A stretch of DNA of 62,954 bases from an uncultured Eggerthellaceae bacterium. Its GTDB lineage: Bacteria; Actinomycetota; Coriobacteriia; Coriobacteriales; Eggerthellaceae. A program made the translations under genes and the position numbers. Below are positions 8,680-17,890 of this stretch, piece by piece (the first letter of the stretch is position 1; each line of letters begins with the position of its first letter). The notes under the pieces are model-generated. The model did not search any database. It was not told the origin of the DNA and saw nothing but the letters and a program-made list of their open reading frames with translations. Location of the stretch: NCBI GenBank assembly GCA_910588905.1, contig CAJURZ010000015.1, forward strand, positions 1 to 62,954. Reading direction: 5' to 3'.

Positions 8680-9105
8680 TCACCCCTCCAGGAGGAGGTC
8701 CAGGCCGTCCAGGTAGCCCTGCTTCCCCCGACCGGAGATCTTCGCCTTCACCACGCCGTCGAAGACAGACAGGGCGCGGAACGGCTCTCGCGCATCAACG
8801 TCAGAGAGATGCACCTCCACCACCGGAGGATCGATGGCCGCCACGGCATCCCGCAGAGCATAGGAGTAGTGGGTATGAGCCCCCGGGTTGTAGATGATCC
8901 CATCGAAGGTGCCGTGGGCTGCATGCAGCTTATCCACCAAGTCCCCCTCGTGGTTCGACTGGAAGCACTCCACCTCCACGCCCCGCTTGCGCCCATGGTC
9001 CACCACCAGCTCTTCGATGGATGCAAGGGTGTCATGGCCATAGATGCCAGGCTCGCGAATGCCCAGCATGTTCAGATTCGGCCCGTTCATCAACAATATC
9101 CTCAT
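8680..9105 (-). CDS. aroQ: 3-dehydroquinate dehydratase, type II
   Basis: Third step of the shikimate pathway, 3-dehydroquinate to 3-dehydroshikimate, in a 141-residue dodecamer-type enzyme. Signature MNGPNLNMLGIREPGIYG contains the catalytic tyrosine; YNPGAHTHYS and VEVHLSDVDARE hold the substrate-binding Asn and His. ATG 9105 (MRILLMNGPNLN) is preferred to the upstream TTG at 9120, since AGGGGA lies just upstream and the family begins this way. The start lies 11 bases after the aroB stop. Confidence 0.95.
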   Translation of the reverse strand: MRILLMNGPNLNMLGIREPGIYGHDTLASIEELVVDHGRKRGVEVECFQSNHEGDLVDKLHAAHGTFDGIIYNPGAHTHYSYALRDAVAAIDPPVVEVHLSDVDAREPFRALSVFDGVVKAKISGRGKQGYLDGLDLLLEG

Positions 9106-9116
9106 CCTAGTTCCCC

Positions 9117-10220
9117 TCAAGCGAAATAGGCGTCCAACGCTTCCAACAGCGTCTCATCATCCACGCTGACGAGCTCCCACGCTCCTACATCGCGGATGCA
9201 GACGAATCGCACGTTCTTCCCCCGGGCCTTCTTGTCATGCTTCATAGCTGCCAGGATATCCTGGGCATCCGCCTTCCAGCCCAGAGGAGAAAGGCCCAGC
9301 TCATCCAGCAAGGCCCCTTGAGCCTCTACCAGATCAGGTTCGCACCCTACGAGCCCTTGGGAGAGGAACGCAGCGAACCGCATCCCCTCAGCCACGGCTG
9401 CCCCATGGGAATAGGTGCCGTAGCCCGCCAACGTCTCTATGGCATGAGCCAGCGTATGGCCGTAATTCAAGCATTCGCGCACGCCTTGGGATTCCGTCTT
9501 GTCCTGAGCCACCACCCCTGCCTTGAAGACGATGCAGCGCTTGATGAGCTCGGCTACCAGCTCCTCTTGGCGAGCGAAGACGCCTGAGGCATGCTCCACC
9601 ATCCAGAAGAAGAAGTCATCGGAGCCTATGATGGCGGATTTAGCCGCCTCAGCCAGACCACAGGTCCATTCGCGCTCATCCAATGTGGCCAAGGTGGCGA
9701 TGTCTGCGCAGACGAGGGCTGGTTGGCAGAACGTACCCACCAGATTCTTGCCCGCCTCCAGATTCACGGCGGTCTTGCCCCCTACCGAGGAGTCCACCAT
9801 GGACAACAACGTGGTAGGCACCTGGATCACGCGGATCCCTCGCATGAAGGTGGACCCGACGAAGCCCGTCAGGTCTCCCACAACACCCCCTCCCAGGGCG
9901 ATGACGGCGCAATCCCGGGTGAGCCCGAGGCTTGCCATGGCATCCCACACTTCTCCGGCCACCGCGACGGATTTCGCGCCTTCGCCTGCAGGCACCACTA
10001 AGCTGGAGGCTGCGAAGCCCCCGTCAGCCAATGCGGCCATGGCCCGGCTCAGATAGAGCCGCTCGACGTTCTCATCCGTGATGACCAGAAGCTGCGGACT
10101 CTCCGCAAGCCCCGGCACGCGCCGCAGGGCGCTTCCCAGCTCATCCAAGCTACCGCTTCCGATGCGGACATCATAGTCAGCCTCCCCCGGAAGGGAGACG
10201 ATCACCCTCATTGCCTGCAT
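9117..10220 (-). CDS. aroB: 3-dehydroquinate synthase
   Basis: NAD- and metal-dependent cyclisation of DAHP to 3-dehydroquinate, second step of the shikimate pathway; 367 residues. Visible motifs are the nucleotide-binding GGGVVGDLTGFVGSTFMRGI region, DSSVGGKTAVN, and the metal ligands in GLAEAAKSAI (Glu), NYGHTLAHAIE (His) and YSHGAAVAEGM (His). The start overlaps the end of aroK. ATG 10220 has AAGGGG 4-5 bases upstream; ATG 10211 forms an ATGA overlap with the aroK stop and is an alternative. Confidence 0.95.
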   Translation of the reverse strand: MQAMRVIVSLPGEADYDVRIGSGSLDELGSALRRVPGLAESPQLLVITDENVERLYLSRAMAALADGGFAASSLVVPAGEGAKSVAVAGEVWDAMASLGLTRDCAVIALGGGVVGDLTGFVGSTFMRGIRVIQVPTTLLSMVDSSVGGKTAVNLEAGKNLVGTFCQPALVCADIATLATLDEREWTCGLAEAAKSAIIGSDDFFFWMVEHASGVFARQEELVAELIKRCIVFKAGVVAQDKTESQGVRECLNYGHTLAHAIETLAGYGTYSHGAAVAEGMRFAAFLSQGLVGCEPDLVEAQGALLDELGLSPLGWKADAQDILAAMKHDKKARGKNVRFVCIRDVGAWELVSVDDETLLEALDAYFA

Positions 10221-10789
10221 AGCACCCCTTCCCGTATCAACAGATCACGCACCTCGCAGGTGATGCGGAAGACATCTTTGCCCCGCGTATCCACCACCGC
10301 CGCCGATGCCTCCTGATAGAGCGGCCGCCTCCTGCGACAGAGCTCGCGGGCCGCCTCCACATCCTGGAAGAGCGGACGGGTCGACTTGTCGCTGATGCGC
10401 TGGGCCGCTTCGTCCACGTCTACGTCAAGGAGCACGGTGAATCCCAACTCTTGGAGCCCCTGCCGGGCCTCGGGCGTGGTGACCACCCCGCCTCCGCAGG
10501 AAACGAGCATGGGAGGCGTGAGCTCCGCAACCTCCCTCAAGGCGTGGGTCTCCATCTTGCGGAACGCCTCTTCGCCCTCTTCGGCGAACACCTCACGGAT
10601 GCGCTTGTCGCAAGCCCGCTCTATATACGTATCCAGGTCAAGAGAGGACACATGGCACAGACGCGCCAAGCGCCTAGCCACGGTGGATTTCCCGGCCCCC
10701 ATGAACCCGATGAAGAACACCGGGCGCGCAAGCTGGAACCGGGGGCGCTCTGAGCGGCGATGCTTCTCCTGTCTTTCCACCCTAGCCAT
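10208..10789 (-). CDS. aroK: Shikimate kinase
   Basis: ATP-dependent phosphorylation of shikimate, 193 residues. The P-loop GFMGAGKSTVARRLA, the SLDLDTYIE shikimate-binding Asp region, CGGGVV and the lid segment KSTRPLF are all present. An N-terminal tail of about 25 basic residues precedes the first strand; ATG 10789 has AGGGG immediately adjacent, so GTG 10780 with that element 9 bases upstream is an equally good start. It sits 3 bases after aroC and overlaps aroB. Confidence 0.94.
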   Translation of the reverse strand: MARVERQEKHRRSERPRFQLARPVFFIGFMGAGKSTVARRLARLCHVSSLDLDTYIERACDKRIREVFAEEGEEAFRKMETHALREVAELTPPMLVSCGGGVVTTPEARQGLQELGFTVLLDVDVDEAAQRISDKSTRPLFQDVEAARELCRRRRPLYQEASAAVVDTRGKDVFRITCEVRDLLIREGVLCRQ

Positions 10790-10792
10790 CCC

Positions 10793-11950
10793 CTAGCGTG
10801 CCATGGTAGCCAGGCGCTGCTCGTAGTGACCGAGGTTCGCCTTGAGGTCAGCCATGCAGGTGCTGCCGAAGGCCTTTATATAGGCATTGGCCAGGACGAG
10901 CGCCACCTCCGCCTCCGCCACCACGGCCGCCGCGGGGACAGCGCACACATCGCTGCGCTCCCGGGAAGCCTCCTCCGCCTCCAGCGTATCCAGATTGACG
11001 GTGGAAAGCGGGTTCATCAGCGTGGGGATGGGCTTCATGGCCGCCTCTATCACCAGGGGCATACCCGTGGTCATGCCCCCTTCCAAGCCTCCCGCATTAT
11101 TGGAGGTGCGCGTGAACGTAGTGCCCTCAAGGGTGATGCCGTCATGGACCTTCGATCCCAAGCGACAGGCCGCTTCGAAGCCAAGGCCGAACTCGACTCC
11201 CTTGATGGCGGGAATGGAGAAGACGGCGCTTCCCAGCTGAGCCGTCAGGCGCTCTTGCCCTGCCGTGTAGGTGCCCAACCCGGGCACGAGCCCGCAGGCC
11301 ACCACTCGGAAAGTGCCACCCAGGCTCTCCCCTGCCCGCTTCGCCTCGTCTATGGCCCCGCACATTCTCTCCGTAGCCTGGGCATCAGGGCAGCGGACCG
11401 CAGAGAACTCCACCTCTACCGGCTCATAGACCGTCTGGTCCCCGCCTTCCATCCGAACGCCGCCGATGGAGGTGACATAGCTCATGACCTCTACTCCCAG
11501 GGCAGCCAAGAACTCCTTGGCGACGCCTCCGGCCGCCACCCGGGCAGCCGTCTCCCGGGCGCTTGCCCGCTCGAGGATGTTGCGGCAATCATCCGTATTC
11601 GTGCGCAACGCACCTACCAGATCCGCATGGCCCGGCCGCGGGGTGACCTCCCGCTTGAGGTCAGCGGGGGCATCCCCGAAGGGAGCCATGCGCTCCTGCC
11701 AGTTCTCCCAATCCCGATTGCGGACGACCAAGGTGATGGGCGCTCCCGTGCTCACGCCGAAGCGCACCCCGGAGGTTATCTGAGCGTGATCGGCCTCGAT
11801 GGTCTGACGACCGCCGCGACCGTAACCGGATTGGCGGCGGCGCAGGTCGGAATCTATGTTCGCCAGGTTGATGGGAAGCCCCGCAGGCACTCCGCTCACA
11901 ATGGTAGTGAGAGCGGGCCCGTGGCTCTCCCCGGCTGTGATGTATTCCAT
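10793..11950 (-). CDS. aroC: Chorismate synthase
   Basis: FMN-dependent last step of the shikimate pathway, EPSP to chorismate; 385 residues. Family signatures are GESHGPAL at the N-terminus, the RRRQSGYGRGGR flavin/substrate region, RPGHADLVG, the RASARETAARVAAG helix and the NAGGLEGGMTTG motif. A clear AGGGAG precedes ATG 11950. EPSP synthase (aroA) and DAHP synthase are not in this window, so they must be elsewhere. Confidence 0.96.
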   Translation of the reverse strand: MEYITAGESHGPALTTIVSGVPAGLPINLANIDSDLRRRQSGYGRGGRQTIEADHAQITSGVRFGVSTGAPITLVVRNRDWENWQERMAPFGDAPADLKREVTPRPGHADLVGALRTNTDDCRNILERASARETAARVAAGGVAKEFLAALGVEVMSYVTSIGGVRMEGGDQTVYEPVEVEFSAVRCPDAQATERMCGAIDEAKRAGESLGGTFRVVACGLVPGLGTYTAGQERLTAQLGSAVFSIPAIKGVEFGLGFEAACRLGSKVHDGITLEGTTFTRTSNNAGGLEGGMTTGMPLVIEAAMKPIPTLMNPLSTVNLDTLEAEEASRERSDVCAVPAAAVVAEAEVALVLANAYIKAFGSTCMADLKANLGHYEQRLATMAR

Positions 11951-12021
11951 GGGTCTCCCTTATGGCTCCGTGCTTTGAAAGCACAAGGATATCAGAACGA
12001 AGATGCGACCCCCGCTCCTTT

Positions 12022-12948
12022 TCAGCGATCGAATCCGGCAGCGTGAGCCATGAGGGTGAACATCTCTTGGCGAGAAAGGGAGGCATCCACGCCGAAGATG
12101 TCGAAGAGGATCTCATCGGTGTCCATGGCCTGGCAGACCAGCATCCCCGCCCCGTTGAAGGTGCGCGCGCCCGCGGCTTGAGCCCCCTTGATGAGCGCGC
12201 TCACCCCGTGACCGTAGACTACATCCATCACCACTTGACCCTCGTGGAGCAGGCTTATGTCAAAGGGAGCCGGATCTGTCGGCTGCATCCCTAGAGGAGT
12301 TGCATCGATGATGATGTCTGCCTGGGTGATGGCCCCATGCGCCCCAGCATAATCCCCGAAGCGGAACGTTGCGTGCTCATAGGCCTCCGCAAAGCCCAAG
12401 TGCCCCTCCACGGCCGAAGGAAGGGGGATGGCCGTGCTCAGCAGCTCCTGGTACTGCTCCAGGTATCCGTTCACGCACGCTTGGGTGCGGCCCTTGTCCC
12501 GCCCGAGCAACACGATATCCGCAGCCCCCGCCTCAGCACAGGCGTGGAGGATGGCCAACGAGGTGGGTCCGGTACCACAGACGACCACCTTCGCTTCCGA
12601 GAAGCTGACACCACGCATCTCCAAGAAGCCCACGCAGCCCTTGCCGTCCACGTTGTAGGCGATGAGCGTTCCCTCTTTGGAAACGAGCACGTTCGCTCCG
12701 CCCGCCAGCTTCGCCGAAGCGGCTTTGATGTCCGCCTGAGCCAAAGCCAAGGGCTTATAGGGCATGGTGACATTGCAGCCCAAGAACTCCCGGGCGGCGA
12801 TGAACCGCTCGGCCGCTTCGCCATCTTCCCTATCCGCAAGACCGTAATCCCAATCAAGGCGCAGCGCCTCATAGAGGGCGTTGTGCATGACAGGAGACAT
12901 AGAATGAGCAACGGGATGCCCCAAGACATAGAGTTGCTCTGCCATCAT
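12022..12948 (-). CDS. aroE: Shikimate dehydrogenase
   Basis: NADP(H)-dependent reduction of 3-dehydroshikimate, 308 residues. GHPVAHSMSP binds shikimate; the catalytic Lys is in CNVTMPYK and the partner Asp in YNVDGKG (Val replaces the usual Thr). The nucleotide-binding loop reads VVCGTGPTSLA, with Pro-Thr where GAGGA is usual, so cofactor handling may differ slightly; the longer length also points to a Coriobacteriia subtype. The start overlaps the yqeG stop by four bases with GGGGAGG just upstream. A quinate/shikimate dehydrogenase role is possible, but the cluster favours biosynthesis. Confidence 0.92.
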   Translation of the reverse strand: MMAEQLYVLGHPVAHSMSPVMHNALYEALRLDWDYGLADREDGEAAERFIAAREFLGCNVTMPYKPLALAQADIKAASAKLAGGANVLVSKEGTLIAYNVDGKGCVGFLEMRGVSFSEAKVVVCGTGPTSLAILHACAEAGAADIVLLGRDKGRTQACVNGYLEQYQELLSTAIPLPSAVEGHLGFAEAYEHATFRFGDYAGAHGAITQADIIIDATPLGMQPTDPAPFDISLLHEGQVVMDVVYGHGVSALIKGAQAAGARTFNGAGMLVCQAMDTDEILFDIFGVDASLSRQEMFTLMAHAAGFDR

Positions 12949-13514
12949 CTGACCTCCCCTTCTCCAGGCGTGCTGACGCCCTTCATGGTCACCGGGCTCC
13001 CCTCAAGGGACACCGGGGCCCCTTCGGGTTGACGCGCCCCCAACAGCATCCGCTCCAGGTTCCTGAGCATGAGCGTGCGGCGGATATCCACCTCTGAGAG
13101 CGGCAGCACCAACCATGCCTGAAGGCCCATCAGATGCGCCCCCGCTATGTCGGTCATGAGCTGATCCCCTATGGCCACCGTCTCCTCCTTCGACGCCTCC
13201 ATGCGATCGAGGGCCGTTCCGTAGGCGAAGGGCAGCGGCTTGCAGGCTTTCGCTACGATGGGCAGATCCAAGGCCTCTGCGAAATGGTAGACGTCTCCAT
13301 GCCAGTTGTTGGAGAGCAAGCAGAAGCGCACCCCTGCATCCCGCGCCCGGGCCAGCCACGCCCGCTGAGAGGGGGGTACGTCATGGGTGGCCCGAGAGCG
13401 CAAGGTGTTGTCTATATCCAGCAATACGCAGGTGAGCCCCTGACCGAGGAGGTCCTGCTGGATATGGATGGAAGCCAGGCTGGAGAAGTACCTGTCGGGC
13501 TCCAGAAATCCCAT
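12945..13514 (-). CDS. YqeG family HAD-IIIA phosphatase
   Basis: Small HAD hydrolase of 189 residues. Motif I LLDIDNTL, motif II LLSNN, the motif III lysine in KACKPLP and motif IV GDQLMTD are complete, so it should be an active phosphatase. YqeG proteins are widespread in Gram-positives; phosphatidylglycerophosphatase activity is known for the related GEP4/PgpP group, but the substrate here is unknown. The last 30 residues are a low-complexity extension. The stop of mltG and this start share one base (TGATG), implying translational coupling. Confidence 0.88.
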   Translation of the reverse strand: MGFLEPDRYFSSLASIHIQQDLLGQGLTCVLLDIDNTLRSRATHDVPPSQRAWLARARDAGVRFCLLSNNWHGDVYHFAEALDLPIVAKACKPLPFAYGTALDRMEASKEETVAIGDQLMTDIAGAHLMGLQAWLVLPLSEVDIRRTLMLRNLERMLLGARQPEGAPVSLEGSPVTMKGVSTPGEGEVR

Positions 13515-14635
13515 CAGGCGAACGCCGCCTGATGCTCATCGTAGGTCTCAGAGAAGCTGTAGTTGCCCTCGTCGTCGAAGAAGAAGAACAGGTAGTCCGT
13601 CTCCTCCGGTGCGCAGACGGCTTGGAGCGCCGCGAGCGAAGGATTGCAGATGGGGGTGGGGGGCAGGCCCTCATGGGTATAGGTGCTATAGGGAGTGTCA
13701 GCGTGGACTTCCTCCGCCGTGGGCTCATGGCCCACCTCATAGGCCGTAGTGGCATCAGACTCCAGATAAGGCCTATCTGAGGCCAGGCGGTTGTAGAAGA
13801 CCGAAGCGACCGTGGCGAAGTTATCCGGCGTGCCCTCCTTCTCCACGATGGAGGCCAAGATCAGCGCCTGATAAGGATCGAGTCCCTGTCCCTGAGGGTA
13901 GTTCCAATCCAACGAAGCGGTCTCTTCTACGAACTGGGTGAGCATCATGCGCACCACGTCCTCGGCCGTATCAGTAGCGGTGATGGCATAGGTCTTGGGG
14001 AAGAGGAACCCTTCCAAGCTGTTCGTCCCCGCGTAGGAGACCAAGGCGAATTCACCATCGTAGGCAGAGGCATCCGCCGAAGCCGCGAGGAAGTCATCAG
14101 CGCTGATGCGTCCCTGCGTGGCTGTGGCCACCGCTTCTGCCACCCCTTGCCGCGTGAGGCCCTCGGGGATGGTCACGCTGTCTGCCGTGGAAGCAGGGCC
14201 CGCCAGAAGCGCTTGGAGCACCTCATCGAAGGTCATACCTCCCCGGAAGAGGTAGGTGCCGGGGATCAGCGATCCTGCTGCATCCTGCTTCGCTATGAAG
14301 TCAACGAACTTGTCAGCATTGCCGATGATCTTCGCCTGGAGCAGAGCATCGGCCACGGCCTTCGCACCCGAACCTTGCTGGATGACCACCACGGCCTCTT
14401 GACCCTCGGGCAGCGTCTCCGCATCAGCCGTGCAGCCGCGGATGGCCAGCACCGCTCCTAGGATGACGGCCAGCACCACCACGACACAGATGACGATGGG
14501 AGCTACCGGGGTCTTCTTCGGGTTGATGACAGAAGTGTCATAGGTCTTGAACTGCTGGCTGGCCTTGGCGTGGGCAGTGCGCGCTGCCAGGCTGTTCTTG
14601 GAGGAGATGGGAACCTGTCGTTTACCGAAAGCCAC
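13514..14635 (-). CDS. mltG: Endolytic transglycosylase MltG
   Basis: Membrane-bound lytic transglycosylase (YceG family) that cuts nascent peptidoglycan glycan strands. 373 residues with a cytoplasmic N-terminus of about 40 residues, one membrane segment (PIVICVVVVLAVILGAVLA), a LysM-like region, then the YceG domain with the catalytic glutamate in LASIVEKEG and the ASVFYNRL motif. GTG 14635 is chosen because AAGGAAAGGA lies 9 bases upstream and it avoids overlap with ruvX; the frame is open further to 14683. Encoded between ruvX and yqeG, a typical arrangement. Confidence 0.93.
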   Translation of the reverse strand: MAFGKRQVPISSKNSLAARTAHAKASQQFKTYDTSVINPKKTPVAPIVICVVVVLAVILGAVLAIRGCTADAETLPEGQEAVVVIQQGSGAKAVADALLQAKIIGNADKFVDFIAKQDAAGSLIPGTYLFRGGMTFDEVLQALLAGPASTADSVTIPEGLTRQGVAEAVATATQGRISADDFLAASADASAYDGEFALVSYAGTNSLEGFLFPKTYAITATDTAEDVVRMMLTQFVEETASLDWNYPQGQGLDPYQALILASIVEKEGTPDNFATVASVFYNRLASDRPYLESDATTAYEVGHEPTAEEVHADTPYSTYTHEGLPPTPICNPSLAALQAVCAPEETDYLFFFFDDEGNYSFSETYDEHQAAFA

Positions 14636-14652
14636 TGATCCGCTTCCTTTCC

Positions 14653-15072
14653 TTAGCTTTGACCGCTGTGGGCATCCAACCATGTCTGGAGGAAGACGGC
14701 GGCTGCTACCATGTCCACTTTGCCCCTCATATGCCTCTCATCATACCCCATCTGCCTCAGCTCACGCTTAGCCTCTTTGGAGGAGAGCCGCTCATCTGCG
14801 AAGGCAGTCGGAAGACCGCACTGCCCTTGGATATCCTGAGCCATCTGGCGAATGCGAACGGCCTGGGGACCTTCTGTCCCATCTAAGGAGAGCGGCAATC
14901 CGAAGAGAAGCTGATCGGGCTCCCAATCTTCCAGCACCCGCTGGAAGCTCTTCGCGAAGGCCACCACCTCTGGGGTGGGCAGCACGCACACTGGGCTTGC
15001 CACCGCACCCTGGGTATCAGAGACAGCGATACCGGTGCGCACCTCGCCTATGTCCAACGCCAGCGTGCGCAT
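14653..15072 (-). CDS. ruvX: YqgF/RuvX family pre-16S rRNA nuclease
   Basis: RNase H-fold nuclease of 139 residues, known as putative Holliday junction resolvase and as the nuclease maturing the 16S rRNA 5' end. Motifs LALDIGEVRTGIAVSD (first Asp), LLFGLPLSLDGTEG, FADERLSS (Glu) and the terminal KVDMVAAAVFLQ (Asp) match the family. ATG 15072 is chosen; GTG 15084 is an alternative start. The alaS stop is 24 bases upstream, making an alaS-ruvX-mltG arrangement common in Gram-positive bacteria. Confidence 0.93.
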   Translation of the reverse strand: MRTLALDIGEVRTGIAVSDTQGAVASPVCVLPTPEVVAFAKSFQRVLEDWEPDQLLFGLPLSLDGTEGPQAVRIRQMAQDIQGQCGLPTAFADERLSSKEAKRELRQMGYDERHMRGKVDMVAAAVFLQTWLDAHSGQS

Positions 15073-15095
15073 CCTTCGCTGCACCCTTATACGAC

Positions 15096-17732
15096 CTAGA
15101 GGATCATGTTGCGCGCTATCTCCAGCGCTTCGTCCACGCCTTCGATGTTCTTGCCACCCGCTTGAGCCATGGCTGGCTTACCACCGCCACCGCCCCCGAT
15201 AGCAGGACCCATGGCCTTGATGAGCTCAGAGGCATCGAAGCCCGCGGCCACTGCCTCCTCTGTACCTGCTGCCATAAGGAGCGCCTTGTCCTTCGCCACG
15301 CCTACGAGCACCACGGCACCAGGTTCGGTCATGCGCGCCCGAATGACATCCCACATGTGCCGCATGCCACCCGCCTGCTCCGCCGGAGCCTTGGCGATGA
15401 TGACAGGGTATCCGCCCGGAGCCTGCACCGCCAGCTTCAGGAGGGCATTGATGCCGTCATCGGACACCGCTTCCTTGCCGCGCTTGGCTGCCTGCTGCAG
15501 CTCCTTGAAGGACTTCAGGTTCGCCGCCGTGCGCTCAGACACATCGAACAGCGGCACCTTCAGCTCGGCTGCGGTCTCCCGCAACTCGTCTTCCATGCGA
15601 TTCACGTATTCCAGAGCGCCGTAGCTGGTGACCGCTTCGATGCGGCGCAGGTTCGCGCCCACGCTGGATTCGCTGGTCACCTTGAGGAAGCCGATCTCAG
15701 CGGTGTTGCCCACATGGCAGCCGCCGCAGAGCTCACGGGTGAAATCGCCCGCCTCCACCACGCGGACGTGCTCTCCGTACTTCTCGCCGAACAGCGCCGT
15801 CACGCCCTTGGCCCGCGCCTCATCCAGGCTGGTCTCATAGATGGTGGTGGGAACGGCTTCCATCACCTTGGCATTGGCGATGCGCTCCACTTCCTTGATC
15901 TGATCCTGGGTCATGGCTTCGAAGTGGGTGAAATCGAAGCGGAGGCGGTCAGGTCCTACGTAGGAGCCCGCCTGCTTCACGTGGTCGCCCAGTACCTGGC
16001 GCAAAGCGGCATGGAGGATATGGGTAGCGGTATGGTTGCGCTCGATAGCACTGCGACGATGGGCATCCACGCAAGCCATCACCTCATCCCCCGTGCTCAC
16101 GCGACCGCCTTCCACGCGCACCCGATGAGCATAGAGCCCCGCTTCGGGCGTGACCGTATCCGTCACGTAGGCATGGACGGTGCCATCATCTATCTGACCG
16201 GTGTCACCCACCTCACCGCCCATCTCAGCGTAGAAGGGGGTGCGATCGAGGATGACCTCGCCTTGCTGACCGTCCTCCAGGGTTGCCACCTGTTGACCGT
16301 CTTGGATGAGGGCCACCACCTTCGCGGGACCGACGGTGTGGTCGTAGCCGAAGAATTCCGTGGGGCCTACCTCGTTCAGCACATCCGAATAGATGCCGCC
16401 ATAGGTGGACCAAGCTGCCTCAGCATCCTTGGCACCGGCGCTGCGCGCCCTTTCGCGCTGCTGTTCCATAGCGGCTTGGAAGGCATCCATATCCACATCC
16501 ACACCCCTATCCCCCGCGATCTCTGAGGTGATCTCAACGGGGAATCCATAGGTGTCATGCAGTACGAAGGCCACATCTCCGGAGAGCACCTTGCCCTCCA
16601 GGTCCTTGAGGGCGTCTTCCAGATAGGTCTTGCCCTGCTTCAGGGTGGAACCGAAGCGCTCCTCTTCGGCCAGGATGAGCTTGCGCTCCAGCTCGCGGTT
16701 CTCCACGATCTCCGGGTAGACATCCCCCATGAGCCGCACGATCTCATCCACATACTCATTCAGGAACGGGCCGTCAACGCCGATGAGATGGGCCTTCATG
16801 ATGGCCCGACGCAGCAGACGGCGCAGCACATAGCCGCGGCCCTCATTGGAGGGCAGGATGCCGTCAGCTATCATGAAGGTGACCGCCCGAGAGTGGTCAG
16901 CCATGATGCGCAGGGCCAGGTCAGTCTGGCCGTCTTCACCATAGGTGACCCCTGCCAAGCGCTCCCCTACCGCGATGAGGCTGCGCAGGACGTCCGTCTC
17001 GTAGTTGGATTGCACGCCTTGCATGATGGCGGCGATGCGCTCCAGGCCCATACCCGTGTCGATGTTCTTCTTCGGCAGCTCCTTCAAAGTGCCGTCTTCC
17101 TGGCCGTCATACTGGGTGAAGACGCAGTTCCAGTACTCCAGGAAGCGATCGCAATCACAACCGGGGGCGCAGTCAGGGCTACCGCAACCGAATTCCGGAC
17201 CTTGGTCATAGTAGAGCTCAGAGCATGGCCCACAGGGACCGGTGGGTCCAGCGCGCCAGAAGTTATCATCCTCGCCCAGCTTGGAGATATGGCTTTCCGG
17301 CACCCCTAAGGCCTTCCAGATCTCGATGGTCTCATCGTCATCTTCGAACACGGTGAAATAGAGCCGCTCAAGCGGAAGCCCCAGCACGTTCACGGAGAAA
17401 TCCAGGGCCCACTGGCACATCTCGTGCTTGAAGTACTTGCCGAAGGCGAAATTGCCCAGCATCTCGAAGAAGCTCAGGTGCCGCCCCGTGGTGCCGATGA
17501 TGTCTATGTCATTGGTGCGGACGCACTTCTGCACGGTGGTGGTGCCGATGTAGGGCTCTTCCAGCTGCTTCTGCTGTAGGAAGTAGGGCTTGAATTGCAC
17601 CATGCCCGCACTGGTGAGGAGCAGGGAGGGATCATCGGGGATGAGGGAAGAAGATGGCCAGCGCTTGCAGCCCTTGTCCTCGAAGTACTTGAGATACGCC
17701 TCGCGGATCTGGGCGGTTGTCATGTATTCCAT
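15096..17732 (-). CDS. alaS: Alanyl-tRNA synthetase
   Basis: Class II aminoacyl-tRNA synthetase of 878 residues. The catalytic core (1-460) shows DDPSLLLTSAGM, TTGRHLSFFEMLGNFAFG and GMGLERIA. The editing domain has the HxxxH zinc motif HTATHILH and CGGCH with the partner cysteine. The C-Ala domain ends with the GGGGGGKPAMAQAGG motif. ATG 17732 has AAGGAAG 9 bases upstream. It is the first gene of the long minus-strand block and has its own -10 box about 40 bases upstream. Confidence 0.97.
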   Translation of the reverse strand: MEYMTTAQIREAYLKYFEDKGCKRWPSSSLIPDDPSLLLTSAGMVQFKPYFLQQKQLEEPYIGTTTVQKCVRTNDIDIIGTTGRHLSFFEMLGNFAFGKYFKHEMCQWALDFSVNVLGLPLERLYFTVFEDDDETIEIWKALGVPESHISKLGEDDNFWRAGPTGPCGPCSELYYDQGPEFGCGSPDCAPGCDCDRFLEYWNCVFTQYDGQEDGTLKELPKKNIDTGMGLERIAAIMQGVQSNYETDVLRSLIAVGERLAGVTYGEDGQTDLALRIMADHSRAVTFMIADGILPSNEGRGYVLRRLLRRAIMKAHLIGVDGPFLNEYVDEIVRLMGDVYPEIVENRELERKLILAEEERFGSTLKQGKTYLEDALKDLEGKVLSGDVAFVLHDTYGFPVEITSEIAGDRGVDVDMDAFQAAMEQQRERARSAGAKDAEAAWSTYGGIYSDVLNEVGPTEFFGYDHTVGPAKVVALIQDGQQVATLEDGQQGEVILDRTPFYAEMGGEVGDTGQIDDGTVHAYVTDTVTPEAGLYAHRVRVEGGRVSTGDEVMACVDAHRRSAIERNHTATHILHAALRQVLGDHVKQAGSYVGPDRLRFDFTHFEAMTQDQIKEVERIANAKVMEAVPTTIYETSLDEARAKGVTALFGEKYGEHVRVVEAGDFTRELCGGCHVGNTAEIGFLKVTSESSVGANLRRIEAVTSYGALEYVNRMEDELRETAAELKVPLFDVSERTAANLKSFKELQQAAKRGKEAVSDDGINALLKLAVQAPGGYPVIIAKAPAEQAGGMRHMWDVIRARMTEPGAVVLVGVAKDKALLMAAGTEEAVAAGFDASELIKAMGPAIGGGGGGKPAMAQAGGKNIEGVDEALEIARNMIL

Positions 17733-17770
17733 AGATACGGTCTTCCTTGATTGATTGCCATTGCTGCAGA

Positions 17771-17776
17771 ATTATA
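17771..17776 (-). promoter_or_regulatory. -10 box of the alaS promoter
   Basis: Perfect TATAAT on the minus strand about 40 bases before the alaS start; the -35 region (CTGACC, spacer 18) is weak. The leader would be only about 30 bases, too short for a T-box riboswitch. Confidence 0.5.
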
Positions 17777-17890
17777 GCAAGCCGCACCGCTCGGGTCAGG
17801 GAAGGCACAGAACGCAACGCAGCCGGATATGCGTTATACCCCATGGCGAACCGCAGGGGTCGAATGGATCGCGCTTCGCGCGAAGATGCG

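Noticed and set aside
10760..12046. 428-residue plus-strand open frame
   Set aside because: Antisense to aroC and aroE; composition is His/Gly/Arg-rich with no motif. It is a shadow of high-GC codons.
14997..16526. 509-residue plus-strand open frame
   Set aside because: Fully antisense to alaS; histidine-rich shadow.
17733..17890. T-box leader for alaS
   Set aside because: The -10 box leaves only about 30 bases of leader, too short for specifier and antiterminator structures.
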